From positions 1 through 64,000 of the forward strand of contig JADCRB010000106.1 of assembly GCA_021464245.1 (NCBI GenBank): 64,000 nucleotides of DNA, read 5' to 3'. Positions 12,501 through 24,262 of this stretch are shown here, one piece after another. A program made the position numbers and the translations under genes. The notes under the pieces were generated by a model. The model did no database searches, had not been told where the DNA came from, and saw only the letters and a list, made by a program, of their open reading frames with translations. This DNA is from Carallia brachiata. Lineage: Eukaryota > Streptophyta > Magnoliopsida > Malpighiales > Rhizophoraceae. The stretch's first letter is position 1; each line of letters begins with the position of its first letter.

Positions 12501-13662
12501 GATCATAACTCCATACACCGTTTGCCAACCGCAGACCCTCAATCTTGTTAGCTTTGCGTCTTGCAATAGTTGACGCGTGAAAGAAACGCGTTCCTCTATC
12601 TCCAAGTTGCAGCCACTGTATCCGGGATTTTTGGAACCATAACAATTCTTCTTGCCTAAGCACCAGGTTGAATTCTGAAAGTAACCTCTTCTCCAAAGCA
12701 ACAAGGAAGGGGTCTTGATAATGTTCTAGAGCCATTTGAATCCCATTAATTCTCGCTTGGAGCTGCCTTTTTCTTCGAAAAATGTTACCAAAGACACTCT
12801 GGTTAAATTCTACTGCTGCATGCTGGACAGCCTCCAATTTCTCATGGATGGAAATGCAACTCGTTCCCCAAGCCTGCCGGACAACCTCAGGAAAATTTTC
12901 ATGTGTTAGCCAAGCTGCTTCGAAGCGAAAGGGTCGGGGGAGACGTTCCGTGGGATATCCCGAGACAAGCAGCAGAGGGTGGTGATCCGAGTGAGTTCGG
13001 GGCAAAACGACCAAAGAGCACTCAGGGAACATTAGTCTCCAATCTTCCGTGGCAAGAGCTCGATCAATCCTTTCTGAAATCACAACTCGCCCATGTTCCG
13101 TCTGGTGCCAAGTAAAAAAGGGACCTTTGAATCCCAAGTCTTGAAAACCACAGTATTCAACATTGTCAACAAACTTCTTAATACGATTATAGTAGATACG
13201 ACCTCCTTTCTTCTCTGCCGGACTACTGATGTCATTAAAGTCCCCCATGAGCAACCAGGGAGTACTAGACTGTTCAGATAATCCTCGTATATCCGTCCAA
13301 AAAGCCTCTCTGTACGACGCTATGGGGCTAGCGTAGACTGCCGAGCACCGCCACTCCATACGTCCCGGCTGAGAAATGGAGAAATGAATGGATTGAGGAT
13401 TAATAGTAACATGATTGATTGCTAACTTGCTGCTCTTCCAGAGGACCCATATACCCCCAGCAAATCCACATGGGTCTGAGATGATATGTTTATCGAAACC
13501 AAGAAACTCCCACTTACGTTCCACTTTAGAAAATGGAATGTGAGTCTCCATGATGAACATCATATCGGGACGATGGGTTCTCACCAAATGGGCTAAATGC
13601 CTTTTCGCATTTTCATTGCCTGCTCCTCTAATATTCCAACATAGAATTTTAAAATTCTCCAT
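9566..13662 (-). CDS. LINE ORF2: endonuclease, reverse transcriptase and RNase H (one frameshift)
   Basis: The frame is open from 13737 to 11920, with the likely start MENFKILCWNIRGAG at 13662. The N-terminus is an APE-type endonuclease with CWNIRGAG, MFIMETH, LLMGDFND and a final THSDHHPLL. The reverse transcriptase starts at FKAPGPDGF and continues through FRPISLCNV and LQGSFIPGR. After one missing base near 11942-11949 it resumes at AFKVDLEKAYDRVDW and contains the catalytic LLFADDLMIF. A zf-RVT region (VPQKLKMFLWQ...LCGRCL) and RNase H (KLNIDGSSMGNPG, AELLAIRRG, VESDSLEAL, NACADYLAK) complete it, ending at 9566. It would nick DNA and copy the element's RNA at the target. Because of the frameshift, this copy cannot make the whole protein as written. 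Confidence 0.85.
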
Positions 13663-15452
13663 GTGAGCTAAATCCATAAATAAACAAAGAGATAGTAGGA
13701 CAAAAAAACAAACCAGGTTCTTTCTCAAGGCTGTCATATGGATCCATGATGTGCCCTTGTAACCCCTGCCTCAATGGCTTCCGCCACCTCCAGCTCCATG
13801 TCAGGATTTTCTGAGTGTAATATTGGAGATGATCCCTTGCCCCCATGCATATATCTAATGGGCGTTCCAATCCATCAGTTGGGAATGGGGAGCTAGATTG
13901 AGAAGTAGATCCAGCAGTGAAAAAAATCCCATCCAAAGGTGTTCGCATCAGCAGGGACCCCTGGTCCGTTTGAAGCACCCTGTTGCCTGCATTTCCTTGG
14001 AGCCCTTCAGTAAATTTCCCCAGTGTATCCAAGTTCGATAATCCAGACCTGGACCCAACCCCACTAGAATTTGGATCCACATTTTCTTTCAACAATGAAG
14101 CTTTTGTCTTGCGTTGCCTTCCAACCATCTTAGACGGCTTATTCCCCGGGTGTCCATTCCTCTCACGGCCAGCAGCCTGCGCTTCTTTCTCATTCCCACC
14201 TACAGTAAAACCCACCTCCACTCGAGCCCTCTTCCCTTTGTCCCTTGGCTTCCCTACATCCTGATTAATAGTCTCTCTAAAATTAGGTGCCACCAAACAC
14301 ACTATTAGGACTCTCTTCAGTTACCTTATTGCTCCCCAAAGAAGAGAATCTATTTGCATTAGGAGTCCCCCCCACTCTCGTTTGCTTCTTATCTTGATTA
14401 AATGTGGGGCGCTTTCTACGTGTTACTACCATCCAAGGCCCGAAATTAGCCGACTCCCGATCAGGACCCATCTCCAGGTTGGACTCTGACACCATCTCCG
14501 AGTTACTATCTTGCTTCAGACCTTCCTCTCCAGTATGTGACCCCCTGGTTGCCTCCTGGTGGTCTGTGCTGTGGTGATTTCCTGTGGCATTCGCACAGGT
14601 GCCAGTAGCATGCCCAAATCTCCCACAAGTCAGACATACCGTGTGTAGACTCTCATATTCCACCCGTTGGCACCAGTCATTAACCCAAATCTCAGGGATC
14701 AACGGTTTTGTGAGGTCCAGTTCCACACAGACTCGTGCAAACCGGCCTCTAGTTGCAAACATTGTGTTTCGATCAATTTTAACAGGCTTACCAACACAGG
14801 AAGCAATAGCCATAAGTGCATCATCATTATAAAACATGACTGAAAGTTCCGGGAAACGAACCCAGGCTAGAGTGGACTCAACTGGTGCCCTCGACGGCAC
14901 AAAATGCCGATCCCAACTACGGACAGTAAGGTAATGGTCCTGGATGGTCCATGGACCACCACTAATTACTCTATCTAAATCATCATCTTGATTAAACCTG
15001 ACCAAATAACAACCATAACCCAAATCCATTAAATCCATACCTCCGGCTGGCTTCCATATTTGCTCAAGCTTGCTCACCAAAAATTGGTACCCAACATCCT
15101 TGCCCAACAGCTTGACAATCAGGGCCTTCATCCATGGCTGGGCGAAGGAATCCATGAGGTTTTCCTGGAATTTGACCTGTGGTTGCAAGGGATTTCCATT
15201 CTTGTAGCCGATGGAAATTTGATTTGTCGCATATAGGTCAATTCCGGGCGAAATCGAAGAAGCTCTCTTGTTCAGAAGTTTATCCTTGAAGGATTCCCTC
15301 CGAGGATGACCCATCTCTCCAATTGAACGCACGCCATCTTCAATCGCATCTATCATCACCTGTTCGGGCAAGGGGTCGGGGGGATCTGGGTTATCGGGCA
15401 AGGGGCGATCGCCAGAGCTAGGAACCTTCGAGAGAGCAGGGGGAAGAGACAT
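13649..15452 (-). CDS. LINE ORF1: DUF4283 and zinc-knuckle nucleic-acid-binding protein
   Basis: The open frame runs from 15629 to 14283, with a likely start at MSLPPALSK (15452). Before it there are 59 in-frame codons without family character. The DUF4283 region contains GYGCYLVRFNQDDDLDRVIS, then GGPWTIQDHYLTVRSWD and LAWVRFPELSVMFYN. A zinc knuckle, CLTCGRFGHATGTC, follows. At about 14283-14302 the frame changes, and the next frame continues as a basic, low-complexity tail (GKPRDKGKRARVEVG and on) to 13649, overlapping the start of ORF2. I infer one protein with a one-base shift; a natural stop at 14283 is also possible. It packages element RNA in the family model. Confidence 0.7.
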
Positions 15453-15650
15453 TTTAGCAGGGCCTTTTGGGTACATACGATAAGGCATTATAACGTCCTT
15501 TTTAATTAATTGGGTCCCACTTCGTTGAATTATTACTATGTGTTGCCAATCCGTTTTTGTATCAATCAATAATTGAATCATCCACCTGGTACATCCACCG
15601 CCCATCCCTTCTAACCATAGGGGATCCATGAAGTTTTAGGACATTGTGTA

Positions 15651-17319
15651 TCAATTTATACTCCATCAAAATCAATGGTAGGCGGAGTTTTCCCATCTAA
15701 CCAACCTCTCATTGGCTCGGTGACATTCCATTGATCATGCTTTAGGTCAAGAGTTCGAGTGTTGGCGCCAAGCAAAATTTGGCGATTAAAAACAGACATT
15801 AATGGATCAACTAATTGATGGGAAAAATAAAGCAACCACTAACAACCTTAAACGAATCAATCGAGGGCCATGCACCTAGAGAAAGCTGAAAGAAATTATA
15901 AATGATCTCTAGACATTTGTGTTTGGAATGTTATGGCTACAAGACATGTTCTTGCCAGGCAATTTAGAATTAACATCTAACAACTTAGAAACTACCACTT
16001 TCTATGGTCCCCGGCCAGTTTAGATATAATTCGCCCTCCCAATCACAAAAATAAATAAATAAATAAAATAAGATAAAATTATATGCTGTTCGCCATCAAA
16101 TTTTCAATACTATTTATTACGGTAGGTCACAACTAACTGAATTGGTCACTAGTTACTCGTAGCCAATAAATGACTTGGCCCTAACTAACTGGTTTGATCC
16201 AATGTTACAAAGACACCACTTAAAAAGATCATTTCCCAGGATATGTTTATGAAAAAAGTACATATTTCTGTAGATAAGTAACAATTATCAAGCTGTAGTG
16301 GTCGACATCCAAATTGGTCCATTCATGCCCATGTGGGTTTTGCCCCCATTAGGTTGTAGTTTGAATTATAGTTAATTATTTATCTATTTTATTAAAAGAG
16401 GTGAAATTATTTTGATCTTAGTCTCAATGATGAGGGGCATTTTGGTCAAAATAAGAGATACCCAGATGGGAAAAGATCTCGTTTACCCAAACAATCCTGC
16501 ATTATTTAGTGAAACTGAACCGATTTAATAAAATACTTGCAAAGCTAGCTTTGCATGATTAAAGGTCAATGACTTGATGGGGACACAAGTGAAGGGCAGT
16601 TTGGTCATTAACTGCCAAATGTAGCCAATAGTCGCTCAAATCCAAAACCCACCAGAAAGCAATGCTGACCTACATGGGCCAACTCATATTATCCCCATCG
16701 TCGGTATCTGCACCTGTTGATATATTTTCCATTTCTGTTTTATAAATTTATTTTATTAATCTTATTTTTTTTAAAGGCACAGTAGCAGAGTTGGCTTCAG
16801 AAAGAACTGGGTAAAATACCCACGCAGCCCTTTTTTTTTTTTTTTTTTTAACCCTTTTAGCATTAAATATAGTTATTTTTTTCTCCCTTTCTGCCGCTTT
16901 CTTCTCTTATTTTTTAAGTAAATTTTTATTTTAACTTTATCTTCTAAATGAGTATAATTTACTCATGATCTTATATCACATAATAAATAAGATTTATTTA
17001 AATAAAAAATTAAAAATAATATTTAAATAATATTAAATTATAAATTAATTTTATTAAAAAAAATTAAATTAGCATGCACAATTTTTTAAACTTTTGACTA
17101 TATGTATAAACCAAGTGACCCTTCTAGTGTTCTTTTTTATCAAACGAAAAAAGAAAAGATAACTGAAGATTCCACAAGTAATTACTTTAAAACAAAGAAA
17201 TTGTCTCCAACCCTTTTTCTGTTTTCTTTTTAATTTTTCTTTTGGAATTGGCGGAGAGCGGATCTAACCCAAATAAATTAAACAAATTCACCACAAAACC
17301 ATCTTCATAAAACCGTCAG
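15651..17319. other. Intergenic region between the LINE and the GT-2-like gene
   Basis: No gene is seen. It contains a SINE-head-like segment at 15713-15760, two copies of a GGGCATTTTGGTCA-type word (16435-16448 and a variant at 16591-16607), a poly(T) run near 16831-16850 and an AT-rich block at 16860-17110. Confidence 0.5.
15713..15760 (+). repeat. tRNA-like A and B boxes; possible SINE head
   Basis: TGGCTCGGTGACA resembles a polymerase III A box. GAGTTCGAGTG, about 35 bases later, resembles a B box (GGTTCGANTCC). The spacing suits a tRNA-derived SINE. The flanks do not fold as a proper tRNA by eye, so I do not call a tRNA. No poly(A) end or target-site duplication was found. Confidence 0.3.
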
Positions 17320-17343
17320 GAGAGAATTCACCCTTCTTTGCTG
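17320..17343 (+). promoter_or_regulatory. 5' leader motif shared with the DF1-like paralogue
   Basis: GAGAGAATTCACC followed by a TTCT/TTTGCTG tract lies about 70-90 bases before the ATG. Nearly the same string is found in the leader of the other GT-2-type gene (31021-31054, minus). It may be a conserved leader element or simply shared ancestry. Confidence 0.4.
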
Positions 17344-17410
17344 CCTTCTTTTTCCTCTTTTTATTTTTGATCTTTTGGGTGGCTGTAATTGCCAGCAGGA
17401 GGCATCCACC

Positions 17411-19873
17411 ATGCTGGCTGATTCTGCGGTGGAGCTAACAGGCTCGGGGGGCGCTGCCGCAGCGGCCGCCGTGACCGGAGTCCACGAAGGTGGCGAAGTT
17501 GGCCCCAGTTTAGGTGAAGACAAGAACAATTCTGTCAGGATTGATGAAGGTGACCGGATGAATTATGGTGCAAACCGGTGGCCTAGACAAGAGACTTTGG
17601 CCTTATTGAAGATAAGGTCCGATATGGATTCAGCTTTTCGCGACTCAAGTCACAAGGGCCCATTATGGGAGGAGGTGTCCAGGTGATTGATCTCTATTTT
17701 TTCTCTTCATTTTTCAATTTCCTTTAATGAATTGAATTTCATAGTTTCTGTCTGAGTTCTTGCATGCAGATCTATGTAATGACATTTCAGAATTTTAAGG
17801 ACTTTTTATGGGATCTGTCATCGTTATGGGGAAATTTAAGGACTTCTACTATCTAGTAACCTCAACAAGAGAGAAGTACTGTTAAAGACTTTGAATTAAC
17901 CTAGCCACCATTGCTCGAAGTCTTCTTTTTGATGATCAGCTAAAATCCAATGCTTCAGAAAAGAAATTCTTTGATAAATATGATTTCCCTCCTTCCTTAA
18001 TTCCCATTGTTCTCCTTAATTCCATTTTTAGGAAATATTGTTTTTCCCATTTTAATTTAGCCAAATTGAGTAGCAAGTCGAAATATAAAACTCATAAAAA
18101 GCTAGTTCTAGTGCGATCCTAGAAGTTGTCATCTTTTGTTATGTACTAAGTAAATGTAATCTATCATCTTTCTAGATTAATAATTACTAGATTTCTTCTT
18201 CTTTCATTTTCTTTGTTTTGTTGCGATTGTATCATAGTTTTGTGCCCATTTTGTTTTTATTCTAGATTATTTTATGTTTCAAATGATGCTCTTACATTTT
18301 TTTATGTTGTAATTTTTAAATGGGATTGAGAGATCAAAGTCCAGAAATGGAGTTAATTGAAATCTTGTTCTCAGGAAACTAGCTGAGCTTGGTTATAACC
18401 GAAGTTCCAAAAAATGCAAGGAGAAGTTTGAGAACGTCTACAAGTACCACAACGAACCAAAGAAGGCCGGACCGGTAAATCTGAAGGAAAAACTTATAGG
18501 TTTTTCGATCAATTACAAGCTTTTGAAAATCACCCAGCACTTTCAACCCCACCGCCACAGCCACCGCCATTCCCCCGGTGCAACCACAAAATCCAATAAC
18601 AACAGCTGCCTCATTTCCCTCGTGGACAAGCCGTCCCAACGTCTCTCAAGTTACTGTTCCATCGGCAACAGCAATACCTATGACGACCACTGCGTCCCAA
18701 AACGTTTTTGTTACACAAACAACAAACCCTACAATTCCTCCACAGTCATCTTCACAACCGCGAATCCTTCTCAAATCAATTTGCCATCATCATCATCTTT
18801 ACAAAGCCTTTCTACCGTATATTTTCAAGTTCTCCGTCATCTTCCACCGCGTCCGGTGAAGACGTGGAAGGAAGTCGAAAGAGAAAGAGGAATTGGAGGG
18901 GCTTCTTCCAGAGGCTAACAAAGGATGTTATCAAGATGCAAGAGGAGCTGCAAAGGAAGTTCCTTGAAACAGTAGAGAAACATGAACGCGAGAGAATGGT
19001 CCGCGAAGCAGCTTGGAGAATGCAAGAGATGGCTAGAATCAATAGAGAGCATGAGATACTAATCCAAGAAAGATCAGCGGCAGCAGCAAAAGACACTGCG
19101 GTTATTGCATTCTTGCAGAAAATCTCTGGACAGCAAACATTAGTAGTGCAAGCACAAGATAATTTACGACAACCAACTCCACAGCTGCTGCCACCGCCGC
19201 CACCACCAGTGCCACCATCGTTGCCGCCACCACAGCATATCCCACCAGCAGCAGCAGCCGCTTTGGCACCCATAACAAACTCAAATGCTCCAAAAGGACA
19301 TACTAATTATGGAGAAAATGTTGCTGTATCGAGCCCTTCCTCCAGGTGGCCAAAAGTCGAAGTTCACGCTCTAATTAAGCTGAGGACCAGCCTCGACACG
19401 AATTATCAGGAAAATGTTCCGAAGGGGCCGCTGTGGGAGGAGATTTCAGCAGGAATGCAAAGGCTTGGTTACAACAGGAGTGCAAAGAGATGCAAAGAGA
19501 AATGGGAAACATAAATAAGTATTTTAAAAAGGTCAACAAAAGCAACAAGAGGCGGCCTGAAGATTCAAAAACATGTCCATATTTCCACCAGCTCGATGCT
19601 TTATACAGGGAAAAGATCAAGATTGAGGGTCCAGTCAATCCCATTAGCACAACCATGATGATGGAGCCGTTAATGGTGAGGCCGGAGCAGCAGTGGCCGC
19701 CTCAGCAAGAAAATCATGATCAAGATACTGAAAGTGAGAAAGTGGATGATCAGCCTATAGAAGAAGAAGAAGATGATGATGATGATGATGAAGATACTGA
19801 GGAAGAAGACGACGGGGGTTTTGAGATGGTAGAAAACAAGACTGCAGCTTCACAGCTGGGCAATGGCGAGTGA
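17411..19873 (+). CDS. GT-2: GT-2-like double trihelix transcription factor, five frame breaks
   Basis: Nuclear DNA-binding protein of the GT-2 class, which binds GT elements through two trihelix domains. Exon 1 is 17411-17682 and exon 2 starts at 18375 (intron of 692 bp, phase 2). The first trihelix spans the intron: NRWPRQETLALLKIRSDMD, GPLWEEVSR, then KLAELGYNRSSKKCKEKFEN. A middle coiled coil follows (RKRKRNWRGFFQRLTKD... MARINREHEILIQERS). The second trihelix has SRWPKVEVHALIKLR and GYNRSAKRCKEKWE, then NKYFKKV and CPYFHQLDALYREK. The C-terminus is acidic. Single bases appear to be missing at about 18451-18452, 18572-18576, 18755-18763, 18813-18826 and 19507-19509. INREHE.LI.ERS and the NKT-containing tail are closer to Arabidopsis GT-2 than DF1. 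It could be a pseudogene, or several breaks could be assembly errors. Confidence 0.8.
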
Positions 19874-20852
19874 GATAGATCGACAAGACAAGAAAGTTTC
19901 TTTGTCAAAATTGATATAGGTGTGTACTATAACATTGTACAAATGTTCTTGTTTTTTCACTGCAACGGTAAAGAATCATAGACAAACAAAAGGGGCGGCT
20001 AATCAGCAAACTAATTACTCTCACTCGAAGATAATCAGAATGAGCCAATGTGCCGGATCTTTCAGAAATGAGCAAGACACATTTAGTAAAGTACGTGATA
20101 ATACATATTTGATTTAACGAAATTTAATGGTTTATCTGATTATTTTCTTTTTGTAGAATACATATATTTTATTATTTGATATTCACATCACTACATTTTT
20201 AATGCATACTCACAATTGCTTACAATTGTGTGCTAAAAAATATCTCAGAGTTCACCATCGAGACTCTGAATCTATGTTTAATGATTAGGGAAATCCTAAT
20301 TGCATAGGATTAATTAATGTGGCGCGTGCCAGCGGTACTTTAATTAATTTATTCATGCCTTAATCACATGAGATGGGATTAGTTTATATACAAGGGGGGA
20401 GAAAGGAGACTTTTTTTTCCCGTTATTTTTATTTGTTTGTTATATAAACAAAAGTAATATGGTGGGGGAGCCTAGAGTTCATTACACACACAGACTCATA
20501 AAAAAAAAGGCCAGTCGTTGTATTTCACTTGCTTTCCATAGAGACAGAAAAATGCTCAGGAAGTGTCCCAACAACACAAAAGAAATAAACAATCCAGTGC
20601 TGTACCTTTCTTTCTGTTTATTGGCTCTTGAATGAAATGATTTGAACTTTCAAGTGTACCTTCTTGGATGATCGCATCCACTTTCAAAACTTTAACCGGT
20701 CGAGAGAGAGAGTGGGAGCTCGAGAAGGAGCATATTTATTTGTCATGCTCAGGTGTGGCTAAGTTGTGCGCAATGGTAGCTCAATTTGAATGAAAGGCCA
20801 ATGAGGTAGCTGTGCCTTTTGGAAACGAAAAGTGAGACGTGGAATCAATTGT

Positions 20853-20954
20853 GTTTTTTTTTTTCTAATTAGATGTTTAATGTTTGTAACAAATAATAAA
20901 TAAAAAATATTTTTAATTTTTATTGTAAACATTAAATATCTAATTAAAAAAAAT
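20853..20954. repeat. Inverted repeat able to form a long hairpin (MITE-like)
   Basis: A left arm of about 34 bases (poly T, then CTAATTAGATGTTTAATG) is matched by the reverse complement of the right arm (CATTAAATATCTAATT, then poly A) with few mismatches. About 35 AT-rich bases lie between them. It is either a small MITE remnant or a natural hairpin. Confidence 0.6.
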
Positions 20955-21210
20955 GATCAATTAGATATATATCTATATAATTAAACTCTCTTTTTAAAAG
21001 GCCCCTTTCCTAACATACTAACATCACATGAAACTTCTCCTAACATGGTCCTACCCAATAGCAAGGAATCTTCTAATCTTCAATTAATTCGTGGGAATTG
21101 TTAATCTAACCCATGTGTTGACTTTCCACAAAGGCAATTAACATGTCATCTCATATATTGATTATTCCTTCATCAAAACCCAACTCATCATTGATCAGAA
21201 AGTTGCACAT

Positions 21211-21227
21211 TATATATATATATATAT
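21211..21227. repeat. (TA)n microsatellite
   Basis: A run of about eight TA units in intergenic DNA. Confidence 0.85.
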
Positions 21228-24200
21228 GCTGCCGGTTCCTAGATGTATGACTATTATGCACTGCCCAATTTCCCATTTACATTGTCCCTTTCCCTTTGAC
21301 TTGTGTTCGTAGTAGTAGTAGTGTAACATCACATTTTCGCTCAGTTTCTTTGGAAGTATTATAGCTTGGCCACTAGGAATGAGGTCCACACGTTCTGTGG
21401 CCCTGATCTACATGCATACAGACAGATACATATTCCGTTATACAATTGCAGAAAGAGTCCGGTTTTATGGGCAAATAATTTAGACAAACAATTTTTAAAT
21501 TTATAAAAACTATCCAAAATAAAAAAAAAATTAAAAAGGTGAGCTAAAAACATAAATTTAAGAATCTTACCATGTCAGATTGTTCAAATCATATGGATAA
21601 AACGTTTGGAGACCTTTTACCTTGTAGAAATTAAGATTCAGAAGCTCATGTAGCTATCAGGCACACAGACACAAGTGACAGAAGCCTAGCTATCTATATC
21701 GTCTGCCGCTTCATGATGTAATTACTGGATTAAATTTCTATTAGAATCGATCACCCTTTCATGGTGGGTATCTCTGATTTTCCAATATTAAGTATCATGA
21801 TCATAAAAAAAGGGAAAAAAAACCTTTGTTTTTTGAGTTCCTATCAACAGTAGTTCTATGAGCTTAGATGATTTTGGTAGAATTTAAGATTAGAAAAGTT
21901 TGGAAGTCTGAGACTTGACTAAAAGTGCTAATAAGTTTAAGACCCATGCACAAACAAATCACTGTACGTGAAAAAAAAGATACAAGAAATAATTGCTTTC
22001 TACGTTTGTAAATGGAAATTCTATTCCAATTCACTTTGACCAAGTGCATTTAAGTTCCCAGGGTTTTTTTTTTTTTTTGTGGAGATTGTTTACCGTCATA
22101 AAAAAGAAAACTGGTGAGTACGAGAATAAAAGATCAAACTCTAAATCTCTTAATTGGAAACTTCAACTATCAATCATCCCATCTAAAATGAGTCCTCAAG
22201 TTCCCACGTTTATTAATGCTTTGCGATCGTCTACCTATCAAGGAACTTAAAAGCCCAAAACTTTCAAGAAATCTGAAAAGAGTCTAGATAAGCAAGGTTT
22301 AATAGCCTACATTAACTAAAAAATTTTAAGTTATTTGATTTACGAGTCTCTCTTATTTATAAGCTACATATTTCTCTATCTCTTTTTCAATACAACTTCT
22401 AGTTCTTTTACTCACATTTGAAATCTTAATACTAATTTGTAGGAAATTGTCAGATTTACATTCACACCCTTGTATTCCCACATCTTGCTCTTCGATTAGT
22501 CCTAAAATTTCTAAGATTTGTTGAATCATTGAAAGCTTGCAGTTACGAGTTTATTCTTTTCACCTTTTGTTATTAAAGGAGATGTGGAGTCGCATTTATT
22601 TGTATATGATGTTTTCCTATTTGTATCTTATGTTAAATGACTATTTGGAGGTAGAAAATTTACTTAGAGAGTAGGTGGAAATGCCTTATATTTATTTTTT
22701 TCATAAAATTAAAATTTAAATGCACTTAGTGTTACTCTAAATATGCTTAGTGTTGTTTAAAACTTGATTTTTAATGAATTTTTTTAATTTTTTTTTTTCT
22801 AATGCCCCCCTGGCTGGTCGCTAGCTCAAACCTCCGCCCACCAACTTATATTGTTTTCTTTTCTAACTTGACAACAATTTTGTTTACGTTAATACGTGCT
22901 GGATAAACCACTTTCTTTTAACAACAAATGTTATCACTAATATTGAAATAAATGGTATGTACTGCAAAGAAATTGCCTTTGCATCATTGTACAAACACTT
23001 GGTGGGCTCATAGGTGCAGTCAGGAGACAGAATAATGGGGAAATAACTGCATGTCATAGCTCCATCCTGTTAAGTTTATCGAGTTACATGAGTTAATCAA
23101 TTAAAATTGAATAGTTGAAACAAAGTCAAATTTCAAATTACTCACCTCAAGTGTTCGAAATTCAAAATTGAGTTGGGCAACGGCTGGTTTTGTAGACTCA
23201 CACGATATTATTGTTGAAATTGGACATGTATGAGGATCGGGCCTAAAGGTCGAGCTCAGGCTTGGTCCCATCCACTAAGCGGAGCCGAAGTAATAGAATT
23301 TGTTTTTTAAAAAAAAACGGCTCAAATTTTCATTTGGATTCTAAGCGATTGTATTGATAAATATGATTTAGTATTTTTGCTCCTTAAAAATAATTCTGAT
23401 CAATGTACCCCAAAAAATGAATTATGGGCATAAGAAAACAATCAATAAAAATTGACATGAAACAAAAGTGAACGTTCAAATTTACACGTTTGGTAGGTTT
23501 CCTCTCAAACCTATCATACTTGGAGGCTTATTCGTGGGTTTACCATTCTAAGGCCTGCGGATGGGAAAATTCATAGGAATTGCTTTAACCCCAAAGAGTT
23601 GCGTTTTCACGATAATCTTGTGCTGGAATCCGAATCGAAATAACATAACTATTGCTAAAAGAGTTGTACAACTTCTAAGCCATGCAATGCAAAGGAGACC
23701 ATGAATTTAAAGGAAACTTTGACGCAGCCAATTTCACAATTTCAATATTTCTCGGATACGAGAAAATAGAATCAAAGTGGAATTACCGTGTCAGCAATGG
23801 TGCCATAGGATGGATGCGTAAATGCATTGTTTGTCTCCCTCATGCTTTTCTCATTCAATATCATGACTGACAGATGTTGGAAAAGTGTAAGGTTCACGAT
23901 AGGTGAGCTCCTGGACATGTCTAGTTTGTGTGGCTGTACATTCTTCCATTAATTAGAGAACTACCTCTGTGTAATTTTCCAGGTTGTATATTTGTACGTC
24001 CGGTCTTTTAAAAAAAATTTAAATCCAGCAGAATATATCTCGATAAAGTTAATATTAGCACAATATTCTTAAGCCCAGCTGCAAAATTTGAGCAATTGCC
24101 TCATATGCGTTTTGAGATCATTTCGGATCCATCCATCAGAAACGTGGATCCAACTCTGTAGAGGCTTCATCCCACTAATGTATCAGATTATTGTATATTT

Positions 24201-24244
24201 CCTTATTTAGATTCTTCTTCAACTAATGAGAATTTATCAAATCT

Positions 24245-24262
24245 TATATATATATATATATA
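24245..24262. repeat. (TA)n microsatellite
   Basis: A run of about nine TA units in intergenic DNA. A similar run lies at 25440-25455. Confidence 0.85.

Larger units (their letters stand above)
9478..15650 (-). mobile_element. Nearly complete plant LINE (non-LTR retrotransposon)
   Basis: The element reads leftwards. It has a gag-like ORF1 with DUF4283 and a zinc knuckle, then ORF2 with endonuclease, reverse transcriptase, zf-RVT and RNase H, then a short 3' UTR and an A-rich tail (T-rich on plus, about 9478-9501). This is the L1-like layout of plant Ta11-type LINEs. Damage is slight: one frame change in ORF2 near 11942-11949 and one at the end of ORF1 near 14283-14302. That suggests a fairly young copy. 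Its 3' tail directly abuts the older LINE fragment. The exact 5' end and a target-site duplication could not be found by eye. Confidence 0.85.

Noticed and set aside
15750..15770. Possible tRNA gene from the B-box-like TTCGAG
   Set aside because: No acceptor stem or cloverleaf could be built by eye around the boxes.
18812..19273. 153-codon minus-strand ORF
   Set aside because: It is the complement of the GT-2-like coding exon, rich in Gly and Ala from the CCG-type codons opposite.
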